This document shows, piece after piece, positions 16,574 to 25,614 of a stretch of DNA of 38,546 bases. The translations under genes and the position numbers were made by a program. Each line of letters begins with the position of its first letter. Position 1 is the first letter of the stretch. The stretch is from Ensifer sp. LCM 4579 (GTDB lineage: Bacteria; Pseudomonadota; Alphaproteobacteria; Rhizobiales; Rhizobiaceae): assembly GCF_001854885.1 (NCBI RefSeq), contig NZ_MDDV01000002.1, positions 1-38,546 on the forward strand, written 5' to 3'. The notes under the pieces were generated by a model. It saw nothing but the letters and a program-made list of their open reading frames with translations, was not told the DNA's origin and searched no databases.

Positions 16574-17713
16574 ATGACGATGGCCTATGAAACCGGCGCC
16601 TTTGTCGGCCGCGCCTGGCGCCCGGATGTCGAGGGCCCAAGCCTTGTGACCGTCCGCAACGGCGCGTTGATCGACATCACATCTAGCGCTGTGCCGACGA
16701 TGCGCGATCTTCTCGATCTCGACGATCCCGTGGCGCATGTCCGCTCGGCCCCGGGCGAAGCCCTCGCTTCCCTTGCCGATGCCATGGCCGGGGCGGAACG
16801 GGGGCCGGGCGAAATCCACCTGCTTGCCCCATCGGACCTGCAGGCCATCAAGGCCTGTGGTGTCACCTTCGCCCGCTCGATGATCGAGCGCGTCATCGAG
16901 GAGCGTGCCGCTGGCGACGCGGGCCGCGCCGAGGCGATCCGCCAGCGGATGGCGGCGATCATCGGCGACAGCCTCCGCAACCTCAAGGCGGGCTCGGCCG
17001 AAGCCGCGGGCGTCAAGCAGGCGCTGATCGAGGAGGGCGTCTGGTCGCAATATCTGGAAGTCGGCATCGGCCCGGACGCGGAGGTCTTCACCAAGGCGCA
17101 GCCGCTCTCGGCGGTCGGCTGGGGGGCTGCCGTCGGGCTCCATCCCATCTCGCGCTGGAACAATCCGGAGCCGGAGATCGTGCTCGCGGTCTCCGCCGAC
17201 GGCCGCGTCAAGGGCGCGACGCTCGGAAACGACGTGAACCTGCGCGACGTCGAGGGCCGCTCGGCCCTGCTCCTCGGCAAGGCGAAGGATAACAATGCTT
17301 CCTGCGCCATCGGTCCCTTCATCCGCCTTTTCGACGAGACCTATTCGATCGACGACGTGCGCAAGGCCGATCTCGACCTCCTGATCGAAGGCCCGGACGA
17401 CTTCCGGCTCAAGGGCACGAGCACCATGCGCGAGATCAGCCGCGATCCGCTCGACCTCGTCGCCCAGACGATCGGCCCGCATCACCAGTATCCGGACGGG
17501 CTGATGCTCTTTATGGGAACGCTCTTCGCCCCGGTGGAGGACCGCGGCGAACCCGGCCAGGGTTTCACCCATGAGATCGGCGACGTGGTGACGATCTCGA
17601 GCCCGGCGCTCGGCAGCCTCGTCAACACCGTGCGGCTTTCGACCGACTGCCCGCCCTGGACCTTCGGCACGGCGGCGCTGATGCGCAACCTGGCGAAGCG
17701 GGGGCTCCTGTAG
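16574..17713 (+). CDS. Fumarylacetoacetate hydrolase (FAH) family protein
   Basis: The 379-aa protein has a less conserved N-terminal half and a C-terminal FAH domain. The metal-binding stretch is at about residues 197-240: PEPE (198-201), GNDVNLRDVEGRSALLLGKAKD. This family includes hydrolases, decarboxylases and 2-keto-3-deoxy-sugar-acid dehydratases; the length and the N-terminal half recall AraD1-type dehydratases of sugar-acid pathways, but the substrate cannot be fixed. The ATG at 16574 has GGAGACGGAGA before it. It seems monocistronic. Confidence 0.85.
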   Translation: MTMAYETGAFVGRAWRPDVEGPSLVTVRNGALIDITSSAVPTMRDLLDLDDPVAHVRSAPGEALASLADAMAGAERGPGEIHLLAPSDLQAIKACGVTFARSMIERVIEERAAGDAGRAEAIRQRMAAIIGDSLRNLKAGSAEAAGVKQALIEEGVWSQYLEVGIGPDAEVFTKAQPLSAVGWGAAVGLHPISRWNNPEPEIVLAVSADGRVKGATLGNDVNLRDVEGRSALLLGKAKDNNASCAIGPFIRLFDETYSIDDVRKADLDLLIEGPDDFRLKGTSTMREISRDPLDLVAQTIGPHHQYPDGLMLFMGTLFAPVEDRGEPGQGFTHEIGDVVTISSPALGSLVNTVRLSTDCPPWTFGTAALMRNLAKRGLL

Positions 17714-17794
17714 CGGTATTCGAAGCGCAGCGGATTGCGTCCGGGAGCAGTCCGTCGCAATCTCGGATGCAGTGGAATCGGGGCCGATCGATAG

Positions 17795-18160
17795 ATGAAA
17801 TTGCTTGTCGCCTGCGCCATGGCCGGCGCGCTTCTCCTCTCGCAAGTGGGACCCTTGTCCGCGGAGCCGCTCCGCACCGTCGGCGAGGTCAGCGATGCCC
17901 TCGGCAGATGCTGGACCCCGCCCGCCGGCATCAAGGACTCCTTCGTCACCCTCAAATTCGCCTTCCGCGCCAACGGCACGCTGATGGGTCCGCCGCAGCC
18001 GACCGCGATCCGCGTGTCCGGCGACGAGGCGCAACGCAAGACCTTCGTCGCGGCCGCGACCGCGGCCTTGGAGGGCTGCATGCCGCTCGAGTTCTCGCAG
18101 GAAGTGGCTGACGAGATCGCGGGGGTGGTGTTTACGCTGAGGTTCAATTCGGCGGAGTGA
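17795..18160 (+). CDS. Small exported protein with two cysteines (121 aa)
   Basis: A signal peptide (cleavage after LSA near residue 23) precedes a roughly 98-aa domain with C39 in ALGRCW and C95 in LEGCMPLEF, probably disulfide-linked in the periplasm. The pattern SFVTLKFAFRANGTLMGPP then FVAAATAALEGC resembles the TolA/TonB C-terminal-like small periplasmic proteins of Rhizobiales. No partner gene is nearby. The resemblance is judged by eye, the function unknown. Confidence 0.7.
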   Translation: MKLLVACAMAGALLLSQVGPLSAEPLRTVGEVSDALGRCWTPPAGIKDSFVTLKFAFRANGTLMGPPQPTAIRVSGDEAQRKTFVAAATAALEGCMPLEFSQEVADEIAGVVFTLRFNSAE

Positions 18161-18249
18161 GGGCGGTGCCAAGGGGGGCAGAAGCAGCAACGCGCCAATG
18201 GCGCCAGAACGCGTCAAAGAGCCCAAAGTCTTCGGGAAGCGAGAATTGG

Positions 18250-18455
18250 CTGGGGAACCTGGATTCTCACATAATTTCAAAGGCTTAGCGAAATCGCCTT
18301 TGAATTCCCTATATTTTCCCGCCGCGAGCGACCGTGGATGCCACCTTTGTGCCCTGGCTTTGGGCCTCAGTCAACAGGGCGGGCGAGCGGCAATAATTTC
18401 CGCTTCTGGGGCCTAAGCGCGCCTTCGCTAGCGGGTCAGCATCAGCAGAGATGGG
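18250..18455. repeat. Dispersed ~205-bp repeat, copy 1
   Basis: This is the first of three same-orientation copies (others at 21311 and 38186), about 80% alike by eye. Conserved features are a 9-bp stem TTCAAAGGC/GCCTTTGAA (18276-18284 and 18296-18304), the block GCGAGCGACCGTGGATGCCAC, a small GCCC/GGGC hairpin, and AGCGG-N9-CCGCT. An open frame crosses it but is broken by stops in copy 3, so it is probably not coding. With its flanks it fills most of the 18161-18547 gap; nothing else is seen there. Confidence 0.8.
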
Positions 18456-18547
18456 TGGTGACCGGTCGTCTGCTGCGGTTAGCCGAATGGCCGAGATGCG
18501 GACTTTCAAGACGTTCGAATTGGCGGCTGCTAGGGTCGAGTTCGGCC

Positions 18548-19075
18548 CTAAGCAGTCAACGCCCTAACACTCTCGACATATTCGTCGATCTGATCCCTGT
18601 CTCTGAGGATTGTTTTTGTGCCCGTATATGCTTTGAAAAGCTTCTGGTGCGCCGAGTAGCAGGTCGAAGAGTTATCGCGTTGACGATACTCTTTTATCCA
18701 TTCAACCAGCGCTTTGAAATTTTCCTCGCTGCCTCCGCCTTGGATTCCTCTAGCAGTGACGTTAGCGACGCACTCTTCCTCGGGCAGATCGATCCAAATA
18801 AGGCTCGTTGCTCTCCGCAGAACGGCATTGGCAAGCCACCCGTAGACGCCTTCCATTAGCCAAGTCTCAGCCTCTCCCGCTTCGACAACTTCATCAAATA
18901 CGAGCTGGTTGTCTCGCGCGACACCGTACTGACCTGGAAGCCAGCGTAGATCATCAAGATGAATGGCAGAACGGTGCAAGATGTCGCCGATCTCACGGGC
19001 CAGCCACGTCTTCCCTGTCCCACCATTACCAAAAATCAGTATCCGCTCAAGCTGAGCTAGTTGCGTCGGGCGCAA
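18548..19075 (-). CDS. P-loop kinase, DNA topology modulation/adenylate-kinase-like
   Basis: The 175-aa protein has Walker A GNGGTGKT (residues 16-23), an IHLDDLRWLPGQY strand-turn, and VNVTARGIQGG with the lid-like arginine. The layout matches FlaR-type (DNA topology modulation) small kinases. These are often annotated as adenylate kinases but their substrate is not established. Codon and base use look more AT-rich than the neighbouring core genes. It sits between two copies of the dispersed repeat in an accessory patch. Confidence 0.75.
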   Translation of the reverse strand: MRPTQLAQLERILIFGNGGTGKTWLAREIGDILHRSAIHLDDLRWLPGQYGVARDNQLVFDEVVEAGEAETWLMEGVYGWLANAVLRRATSLIWIDLPEEECVANVTARGIQGGGSEENFKALVEWIKEYRQRDNSSTCYSAHQKLFKAYTGTKTILRDRDQIDEYVESVRALTA

Positions 19076-19279
19076 TGTTGCCTCCTCTCAAGTTGATCTG
19101 AGCAGAAAGGACCATCAAATGGTAATAACTGCAAACGGCCCAAAGCCGACTATCTTCCCGGAGAATAAACATCGTGTACACCAACGAAATGTCGCGCGCG
19201 CTCCATACGAGTTTGCGCAATACACGACAGAGGCATTCGGAGGCTCGCTGAGCACCTTAATTCATTTCCTGAGGGCGGA

Positions 19280-19927
19280 ATGGGCGAAAGAAACTATCTG
19301 ATCGAGGGAGTGTCCGGCAGCGGCAAAACTTCAGTTGCTACCGAGCTACAGCGGCGAGGTTATCATGTTGTCCACGGTGACCGCGACCTGGCCTACAAAG
19401 GCGATCCGCTATCCGGGCGACCGCTCGATTTCTCGACGCTAGATCAGAGTAGACTGGATATGGCCTTCCGGCATCGTCATCACATTTGGGACGTCGAGAA
19501 AGTCAAATCGCTGATGTCGGACAAAGTACACCGACTATCCTTCTTCTGCGGGGGCGCAAGAAACTTCCACAGCTTCATCGACTCGTTCGATGAAGTATTT
19601 GTTCTTGAGGTCGATGTCGACACGTTGAAGAAGCGTTTATCGGAGCGACCCGAAGACGAGTTTGGCGGCAAGCCGGAGGAACAGGAATTCGTCTTGAAAC
19701 TACACGCGACGAAGGAAGAAACGCCCGGCAACGCGACGATCATTGATGCAACTGCGCCGCTCGCATCCGTCGTGGACGATATCCTTTCGAGATGCGCACC
19801 GGGCGAAGCGAATACGCTATGTCCGCAATTGGCGCTTTCGCGTAATGATAATGAGGGCTCCGGCCTTCCACGGCATAAAGCAGCGGCAGTCGTGCTCACC
19901 AATGAGGGGCGCAGTGAACTGCTTTAG
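19280..19927 (+). CDS. P-loop ATPase/kinase of the AAA_18/AAA_33 type
   Basis: The 215-aa protein begins YLIEGVSGSGKTSVATELQRRG with Walker A at residues 10-17, then VHGDRDLAYKGDPLSG and a lid region. The end around FVLKLHATKEETPGNATIIDATAPLASVVDDIL is typical of small nucleotide kinases. About 40 residues after CAPGEAN look like an extension unlike the family and may come from read-through into unrelated sequence. Its 3' end overlaps the convergent C45-type gene by four bases. A GAGGG precedes the ATG. It is part of the accessory patch. Confidence 0.7.
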   Translation: MGERNYLIEGVSGSGKTSVATELQRRGYHVVHGDRDLAYKGDPLSGRPLDFSTLDQSRLDMAFRHRHHIWDVEKVKSLMSDKVHRLSFFCGGARNFHSFIDSFDEVFVLEVDVDTLKKRLSERPEDEFGGKPEEQEFVLKLHATKEETPGNATIIDATAPLASVVDDILSRCAPGEANTLCPQLALSRNDNEGSGLPRHKAAAVVLTNEGRSELL

Positions 19928-20886
19928 CTGCCGGGTACTTCCCTTGCGCCTTCTGAAAAGTCATCCAGCGATAGCTTCCACTGCGGTTGACCCGGCCAGA
20001 GATATTCTACCGTTCCAGATGCCGGTCGAATGACTGCGGTATAGAGCGTTCCTAGCCCCTCATCATATGCCGTGCGATACAGTGGCTTCCGATGAAATGC
20101 CTCGATGAACTCTTGGAGGTTGGACTTGCCAGCTCTAAGTCTTAGCAGGCACTCTAGCCGCTCTGCCGTTTCCGACCAGGCGTTGCCCTCCGGCCATTCC
20201 AGGCTAAGCTGATGGTTTGTGGTAACTGGCGTCGTTCGAACGGCTGCCTTCCTGTCCGGTGATAGGTAGACAACTGCGTAGTGTCCATTCCTGTCCAAGA
20301 CCATTACGTTGTTAGCCATCTGAACAGGCAGACGCTGTAGCCTTGCGATAGCTTGCTCGGTCGTTTCACAGGTTTCGAGCACATAGCGTAGGAGCAACGG
20401 AGTCTGGAAGCCTTCCTCCGCATGAACGATCCGCCCCCCGAAGGTTAGCGCAACGGCGAGACCTGCATCATTCAGCCCGTCTAAACATCCGGTCCAGGCT
20501 TCCGAGGTGCCTATCACCTGCCGTTCCAACCATCGGCTATGAACAACGGTGCCCTCAAAGAAGTTCGGGCTGAAGTCGTAATTCCGTACAAGGACAGGTT
20601 CGTCGCCGGGAGCTAAGGCGACGCTGCATCCTGAAATGACCGGGGGGGTGCGGTACAGGGACAAGGCGCGTTGTGCGACGGTGTCGCTTACCAAGCTGCA
20701 GACCCTATCGTACAGCGGCAGGAGTTCCGGCATATGCCTGCCAATGGCAATTCTTGCTTCTTCAAGCGTCGGGCGTGCCTCAAGCCCTTGACTGAGATAC
20801 CAATCGCGATACCGGGGCCAGGACGTCGAAAATCGCTGTTTCCACTTCTCAGCAGGCCTCTGCTCCGAGATGGCGAACAGCTTCAT
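19924..20886 (-). CDS. C45/AAT-type Ntn-hydrolase (acyltransferase or linear-amide hydrolase)
   Basis: The 320-aa protein has the penicillin acyltransferase/choloylglycine-hydrolase-like signature: G86-C87 in ISGCSVA, followed by RNYDF (101-105). C87 is the predicted nucleophile, possibly freed by self-cleavage of the first 86 residues. Downstream EAWTGCLDGLNDAGLAVAL and VNNVMVLDRNGHYAVV-type stretches fit the C45 peptidase/AAT family. The natural substrate is unknown. There is no signal peptide, so it is probably cytoplasmic. It lies convergent to the kinase gene. Confidence 0.78.
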   Translation of the reverse strand: MKLFAISEQRPAEKWKQRFSTSWPRYRDWYLSQGLEARPTLEEARIAIGRHMPELLPLYDRVCSLVSDTVAQRALSLYRTPPVISGCSVALAPGDEPVLVRNYDFSPNFFEGTVVHSRWLERQVIGTSEAWTGCLDGLNDAGLAVALTFGGRIVHAEEGFQTPLLLRYVLETCETTEQAIARLQRLPVQMANNVMVLDRNGHYAVVYLSPDRKAAVRTTPVTTNHQLSLEWPEGNAWSETAERLECLLRLRAGKSNLQEFIEAFHRKPLYRTAYDEGLGTLYTAVIRPASGTVEYLWPGQPQWKLSLDDFSEGAREVPGS

Positions 20887-21310
20887 GGTCCCTCCCTCCG
20901 TTCAGCAGACATTCGACCAGTGCAGCACTTGTTTCGACTTGAAAGGATAGGCAGATCGGCGACGACCGCAATGGCCGCTCTTGGCGCATCTGTGCCGCTG
21001 AACTCGACACCTGGATGGACCGCATAGGGCTCAGTCGAGCCCGGTCCTCTTTCCCTAGGGCCGCAAGGGGTCGTAACGAGCCAACGCTGACCGGGCTGCA
21101 GACGACAGCTCTTGTGCTCAAAGCGGAAGAATTCGCCCCTGACAAATGGGTCCCCAGCCAAATTTCGTGCGGGTAGATTGCGAGACCGGAGTCGCTCGAA
21201 GCTGCGGCTACCGGAGCGGAAAATGTGACATGTGGCTGTAAAATCTTCAGAATTTATTGGAAACGATTATCAGAGGAGAATGAGGCGCTACATGTGTAAA
21301 TTGCGCCTGC
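20887..21310. other. Gene-free stretch before repeat copy 2
   Basis: No supported gene, terminator or operator was found here; short overlapping frames on both strands look like chance. The C45-type gene's promoter should lie at its left end. Confidence 0.4.
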
Positions 21311-21516
21311 CTGGGGACCTTGGATTCTCACAGGATTTCAAAGGGTTATCGAAATTTCCTTTGAATTCCCCCTATTTTTCCGTCGCGAGCGACCGTGGAT
21401 GCCACCCTTGTGCCCTGGCTTTGGGCCCCAGTCAACACGTGCGTAGAGCGGCAATAATTTCCGCTTCTGAGGCCTAAGCGCGCCTTCGCTGGCTGGTCAG
21501 CATCAGCAGAGATGGT
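21311..21516. repeat. Dispersed ~205-bp repeat, copy 2
   Basis: Same orientation and the same full length as copy 1, including the 3' part (GCCTAAGCGCGCCTTCGCT then GGTCAGCATCAGCAGAGATGG). The first stem is kept as TTTCAAAGG/CCTTTGAA. It lies between the C45-type gene and the GNAT pseudogene. Confidence 0.8.
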
Positions 21517-21557
21517 GGAGAGCGGGAGTTCCGATGGCGATGAACGTCTCAGCAGAC

Positions 21558-22134
21558 TTAACGGCCTTCCACTGGACGGAGCGATTTAATCAGCAGCATC
21601 CAGTGCTCTGTATCGGTCTCCCAGCCGTCCTTCACCAGGGCAATGTTGCAGCAACTTCGTACCCATGCCGCTCATACAGTCGTCTCGCAACCTGCATTGT
21701 TGTTGGCGACGATGACACTCATCCGAACGCCTCGTCCCGCGCTATTTTTTCTGCCAAATTGAGTAGCCGCGAGCCAAGTCCTTGCCCTCGGTATTCGCCG
21801 ATAGCAGGCCAGCACATTGACATACCAGCTTTCGAGTGCCTTGTTCTCCAGTTATGGCGAAACAGGGCGGGGAAGTCATCGCCAATTGACTTGGGCTCTG
21901 AGCCGATTGGGTAGCCAGTCAGACTTGCAACAGCACCGTCTCCAAAGCCCACGACCACGATCTGGCCTTCGCGCGCCTCTTCTATTTGGCGAGCGCGACC
22001 AACCTCCCAAAGGTCCTGACCGTGCTTTGCAAGTCCCTCCCAACTGAAACCCTCGCCGCGAAGTTGACGAGTTCAGCCACCTCCCTTGCATCTGCTTCGC
22101 TCGCGACTCCTAGCGGTGGCTCAAGCCGGATCAT
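21558..22134 (-). pseudogene. GNAT acetyltransferase pseudogene with several frameshifts
   Basis: Read leftward from the ATG at 22134, the sequence gives MIRLEPPLGVASEADAREVAELVN, then shifts frame to a long GNAT-like segment ending EYRGQGLGSRLLNLAEKIA (the acetyl-CoA loop R/Q-x-x-G-x-G/A). A further shift yields MSVIVANNNAG, another ARRLYERHGYEVAATLP, and a last one DGWETDTEHW-MLLIKSLRP with stop at 21558. At least four frame changes are needed to restore one protein of about 190 aa. The gene is clearly decayed. Confidence 0.8.
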
Positions 22135-22282
22135 TTGGATCCTCCGGAAGCTCTCGGGCGGCGGTTTATCATAAGAGGTTCTTCGAATGGCGTGCACGGT
22201 GCCAGTCTCTTCGGTCTGTACACAGATCAAATGACATCGTAAGCAACCTCTAATCAATACCTGTTGCCGGAAAGGGACAGCA

Positions 22283-23824
22283 ATGGAGTTCGATCTCAGC
22301 CGCGTTTTGGATGCACTGCCGGCCATGGCGTGGATCGCACTGCCGGACGGGCAGCTCGAGCTTATCAATCGACGCTGGTCTGAATTCACCGGCCTCAGTC
22401 TGGATGAAGCCCGTGGCGCGGAATGGCAGGCCGCGGCACACCCGGACGACCTGCCCGCACTGCTCGAACGCTGGCGGTCGATTCTGGCGTCCGGACAGCC
22501 CGGCGAGATGGAGGCGCGCATACGGCGCTTTGACGGGCAGTATCGCCGGGTTTGCGTGCAATGCAGTCCGATGTTCGACGATGCCGGACGGATCAGCAAA
22601 TGGTGTGTAACGGTCACCGATGTCGAGGATTTTCGGCGAGCTGGGGAGACCCTGCGGCGGCGCGAGCTCGACTTTCAATTGATCGTCGACAGCATCCCGC
22701 TTCCGGTCGCCGTGACGACGCCATCAGGCGAGGTCGAAGGTCTCAATCAATTGACCCTCGACTATTTCGGCAAGTCATACGAGGAACTGAAAGGCTGGAA
22801 GGCCTCCGAGGTCGTCCATCCGGACGATCTCGAGCGGACGATCGCCGCTCATCTGGAGGCGCACCAGCAGGGCAATTCATACAACATCGAAATCCGCCAC
22901 CGCCGCGCCGATGGCGTCTATCGCTGGTACAACGTCCTGGGCCTGCCTCTACGGGATCAGCAAGGCAACATCCTCCGCTGGCTCCACTTGCTGATCGACA
23001 TCGATGATCGGAGGCGAGCCGAGGCGGCCCTCCAGGCCGCGAACGACAGGCTAGCTCGTGCATCGCAGGTCGCAAGCCTGGTGGAACTCTCCGCCTCGAT
23101 CGCGCACGAGGTCAATCAGCCGATAGCCGCTGCACTCGCCAACGCCCAGGCTGCGCTTCGCTGGCTGGGAAGGGACCCGCCCGATCTTGCGGAGGTGCGA
23201 GAGGCACTCGACGACGTTGTGAGGGACGGCACGCGAGCCGGAGCTGTCATCGATCGGATACGCTCCCTGTTCAAAAACGCACCGCCGTCGCTCGAGAACC
23301 TGGACATCACCGAGGCGCTCACCGAGATCGTTGCCCTTAGTCGCGGCAAAGCCCTGAAGAACGGTGTCTTCGTACAGGTCCAACTCTCGGCAGGCTTGCC
23401 GACCATCCGAGGAGACCGCGTGCAGTTGCAGCAGGTGATGCTCAACTTGATCACCAACGCCATCGAGGCGATGAGCGATGTCGACGATGGTAATCGGAAC
23501 CTTCGGATCACCGCCGGAAGAGACGACGACAATGTCTTTGTTACCGTACAGGACTCCGGTCCGGGCTTGACGCCAGCCACCTTGGAGCGTGTGTTCGAAC
23601 CGTTTTATACGACCAAGCCGACCGGTCTCGGGGTGGGGCTGTCGATCTGCCGTTCGATCATAGAGGCTCACAGCGGCGCCCTCTGGGCGACAAACGCTGA
23701 GAAAGGCGGCGCAGCGTTTTCGTTTACCGTTCCCATTTCCGCGTCGGCAAAATCCAGAATAGGCGTTCAGGATCCCGTCATGCCCTCTCAAGCGCCCCAA
23801 CCGTTCGCCGACATAACCTCCTGA
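22283..23824 (+). CDS. PAS-PAS sensor histidine kinase (FixL-like class)
   Basis: The 513-aa soluble kinase has two PAS domains (about residues 1-115 and 125-250, each with a PAC-type tail) and then a HisKA domain with H275 in SIAHEVNQPI. The HATPase_c domain shows VQLQQVMLNLITNAIEAM (N box), VQDSGPGL (G1) and GLGVGLSICRSIIEAHSG (G2). No TM helix is seen, and no haem-ligand His is obvious, so oxygen sensing is not claimed. Two regulator genes follow on the same strand. The gene starts at ATG 22283 after a weak GGGACAG. Confidence 0.9.
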   Translation: MEFDLSRVLDALPAMAWIALPDGQLELINRRWSEFTGLSLDEARGAEWQAAAHPDDLPALLERWRSILASGQPGEMEARIRRFDGQYRRVCVQCSPMFDDAGRISKWCVTVTDVEDFRRAGETLRRRELDFQLIVDSIPLPVAVTTPSGEVEGLNQLTLDYFGKSYEELKGWKASEVVHPDDLERTIAAHLEAHQQGNSYNIEIRHRRADGVYRWYNVLGLPLRDQQGNILRWLHLLIDIDDRRRAEAALQAANDRLARASQVASLVELSASIAHEVNQPIAAALANAQAALRWLGRDPPDLAEVREALDDVVRDGTRAGAVIDRIRSLFKNAPPSLENLDITEALTEIVALSRGKALKNGVFVQVQLSAGLPTIRGDRVQLQQVMLNLITNAIEAMSDVDDGNRNLRITAGRDDDNVFVTVQDSGPGLTPATLERVFEPFYTTKPTGLGVGLSICRSIIEAHSGALWATNAEKGGAAFSFTVPISASAKSRIGVQDPVMPSQAPQPFADITS

Positions 23825-23962
23825 ACGCTTCGGTCAGTCCCTAAGCGACTCGATGAATGAGGCCGCGCCGGCCGCGCCAACTCAAACGTTCAATTGGCTA
23901 ATACCTTCGTGTTATCTCCGAGGCAGTTCCGCCATGCTATGGTTTCACCGTTTTTAGAGAAC

Positions 23963-24607
23963 ATGGCCCTTTGGATGTCGCACAGTCCGGACGATAGAGC
24001 GATTGTCTACATCGTCGACGACGATGAAGCTTTGCGTCGCGCGCTAGACCGCCTGTTCCGCTCGGTTAGCCTTGAAACGCGCAGCTACGGAGCTGTCCGC
24101 GAATTTATCGGTGCCCAGCGACCGGATCTACCCGGATGCATCGTACTCGACGTAAGGCTGCCGGGCACCAACGGGCTTGAATTCCAGGCGCAGCTTGGCG
24201 ACTTGGGCATCAACTTACCCGTCGTCCTAATCACCGGTCACGGCGATATCCCCATGACGGTTCGGGCCATGAAGGCCGGAGCCGTAGACTTCCTGCCGAA
24301 GCCTTTCCGCGACCAGGACATGCTCGATGCAGTGAGCACGGCGATCAACCGCGATCGCAGCCGACGCGCCGCGGAGGACCTCGCTGCTGGTCTCAAGGAT
24401 CGCTTTGCCACGCTATCGATGCGCGAGCGGGAAGTGATGATGCTGGCGGCCTCCGGCAGGATGAACAAGCAGATCGCCGGGGAACTGGGTCTCAGCGAGG
24501 TAACGGTCAAAATCCATCGTGGCGCCGCGATGCGCAAGATGGGTGCTCGCACGCTCGCCGAGCTGGTGCGAATGGCCGATGCCTTGAACCTGGCACGTGA
24601 GCACTGA
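23963..24607 (+). CDS. FixJ/NarL-type response regulator
   Basis: The 214-aa protein has a receiver domain (acidic D19-D21, phospho-acceptor D63 in VLDVRLPG, K113 in LPKPF) and a C-terminal LuxR-type helix-turn-helix (LSMREREVMMLAASGRMNKQIAGELGLSEVTVKIHRG). The class matches the upstream kinase, so the two likely form one pathway. The start is uncertain: ATG 23963 is used, ATG 23975 is equally possible, and a TTG at 23894 lacks a ribosome site. It is 138 bases after the kinase gene. Confidence 0.9.
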   Translation: MALWMSHSPDDRAIVYIVDDDEALRRALDRLFRSVSLETRSYGAVREFIGAQRPDLPGCIVLDVRLPGTNGLEFQAQLGDLGINLPVVLITGHGDIPMTVRAMKAGAVDFLPKPFRDQDMLDAVSTAINRDRSRRAAEDLAAGLKDRFATLSMREREVMMLAASGRMNKQIAGELGLSEVTVKIHRGAAMRKMGARTLAELVRMADALNLAREH

Positions 24608-24713
24608 CGCTAACACCTGAGTATGATTCCCATCGGGTGCTGCGTGTGCAAGGCTGATGTCCAGCGCTCCGCCCATCTCCGCGGCCAAGCTAACAAGAAG
24701 CGAGTGATGCCGC

Positions 24714-25082
24714 GTGGCTGGGGAACCACTCATATCCATTATCGACGACGATCAGGCGATGCGGTCAGCGCTCGTCAGGCTGATCCGTTCGCTCGGATAT
24801 GTTGCCCGTGGTTTCGCATCAGCCGAGGAATTCATCGAAGCGGGTGTCATGCCGGGTTGTTCCTGTGTCGTCACGGACGTCCAGATGTCGGGCATGAGCG
24901 GCATTCATCTGACAAGACTGATCGCGGGGCGCCAATCCCAGGTGCCTGTCATCCTGATTACCGCTCTTACTGATCCTGGACTCGAGGACGTCGCCCTTGC
25001 CAGCGGGGCCGTGGCCTTCTTCAGGAAGCCGATAGACACCACGGCCTTCATTGACTGCCTGGAAATGGTGATGAGGGCATGA
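24714..25082 (+). CDS. Single-domain response regulator (receiver only)
   Basis: The 122-aa receiver has IIDDDQAMRSAL (acidic pocket at residues 11-13), D55 in VVTDVQMSGMSG and K105 in FRKPID, with no output domain. It starts with GTG at 24714. Such receivers act as phosphate sinks or protein-binding switches, often with a PAS kinase next door. It lies 106 bases after the FixJ-type gene and probably belongs to the same system. Confidence 0.85.
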   Translation: MAGEPLISIIDDDQAMRSALVRLIRSLGYVARGFASAEEFIEAGVMPGCSCVVTDVQMSGMSGIHLTRLIAGRQSQVPVILITALTDPGLEDVALASGAVAFFRKPIDTTAFIDCLEMVMRA

Positions 25083-25408
25083 GCCCACCCGGCCCACGAC
25101 TGCCCCCTCGCTGATGCGTTGCGCAAAGGGTCACGATTTCAACAGAACGGTGCGTGGTGGTTGCCCTTCTGCACGGGCGGTAGCCGTCAAACTAAACTGA
25201 CCGGCGGACAACTGGTCAGTGGCATCTCATACCAAGGTATGAACCGAATAGCCGCTCGTACGATGGCGGCGACAATCGTCCAGCAGCATGCTCGTAGCGA
25301 CCCTGGCACGTGTGAATAGTGCGCATCGAAGCATGTCAAACGGAGAAACACATATAGCAAAATTGCCTCCAAACGACCCGTCAGCAATGCGGAGATCATT
25401 TTAAAGCA
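25083..25408. promoter_or_regulatory. Intergenic region with two operator-like dyads before the molybdenum hydroxylase genes
   Basis: ACTGACC/GGTCAGT form 7-bp arms at about 25196-25220, and TCATACC-AA-GGTATGA is a 7-bp-arm dyad at 25227-25242. Both are good candidates for regulator binding, possibly of the FixJ-type protein. No gene is supported in this stretch. Confidence 0.45.
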
Positions 25409-25588
25409 ATGGAAATGACGATGACCACGTTCAGCATTCTGGTCGCCGTCGCAACCTCAAGCCTTGCCATGGCCTCTCTCGCTCCCTGCCGCGCTAGGGG
25501 AGACCTGCGGCGAATACCAAACCTGCTCCGGAAGTACATCTATAAAGGGATCTCTGCCCGATTTATTTTAGCGCGGCTGTGCGATTAA
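25409..25588 (+). CDS. Possible small exported peptide or gene remnant (59 aa)
   Basis: The frame starts [22 protein letters not shown], which looks like a signal peptide, and then turns basic with [12 protein letters not shown] to the stop at 25588. The tail has no recognisable domain, suggesting a truncated exported protein whose mature part was lost, or chance. It ends 26 bases before the Fe-S subunit gene. Confidence 0.25.
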   Translation: MEMTMTTFSILVAVATSSLAMASLAPCRARGDLRRIPNLLRKYIYKGISARFILARLCD

Positions 25589-25614
25589 GGGGACGGCTAT
25601 CAGCCGGTGTTCAC

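Noticed and set aside
18198..18416. Small protein coded by the dispersed repeat (72 aa)
   Set aside because: The frame is interrupted by stops in the copy at 38186, and the conserved features are hairpins.
19119..19301. 60-aa frame before the kinase gene
   Set aside because: No family, no ribosome site, and it overlaps the kinase start in another frame.
22283..23824. Calling the PAS kinase an oxygen-sensing FixL
   Set aside because: No clear haem-binding His or FixL PAS signature; only the kinase class is similar.
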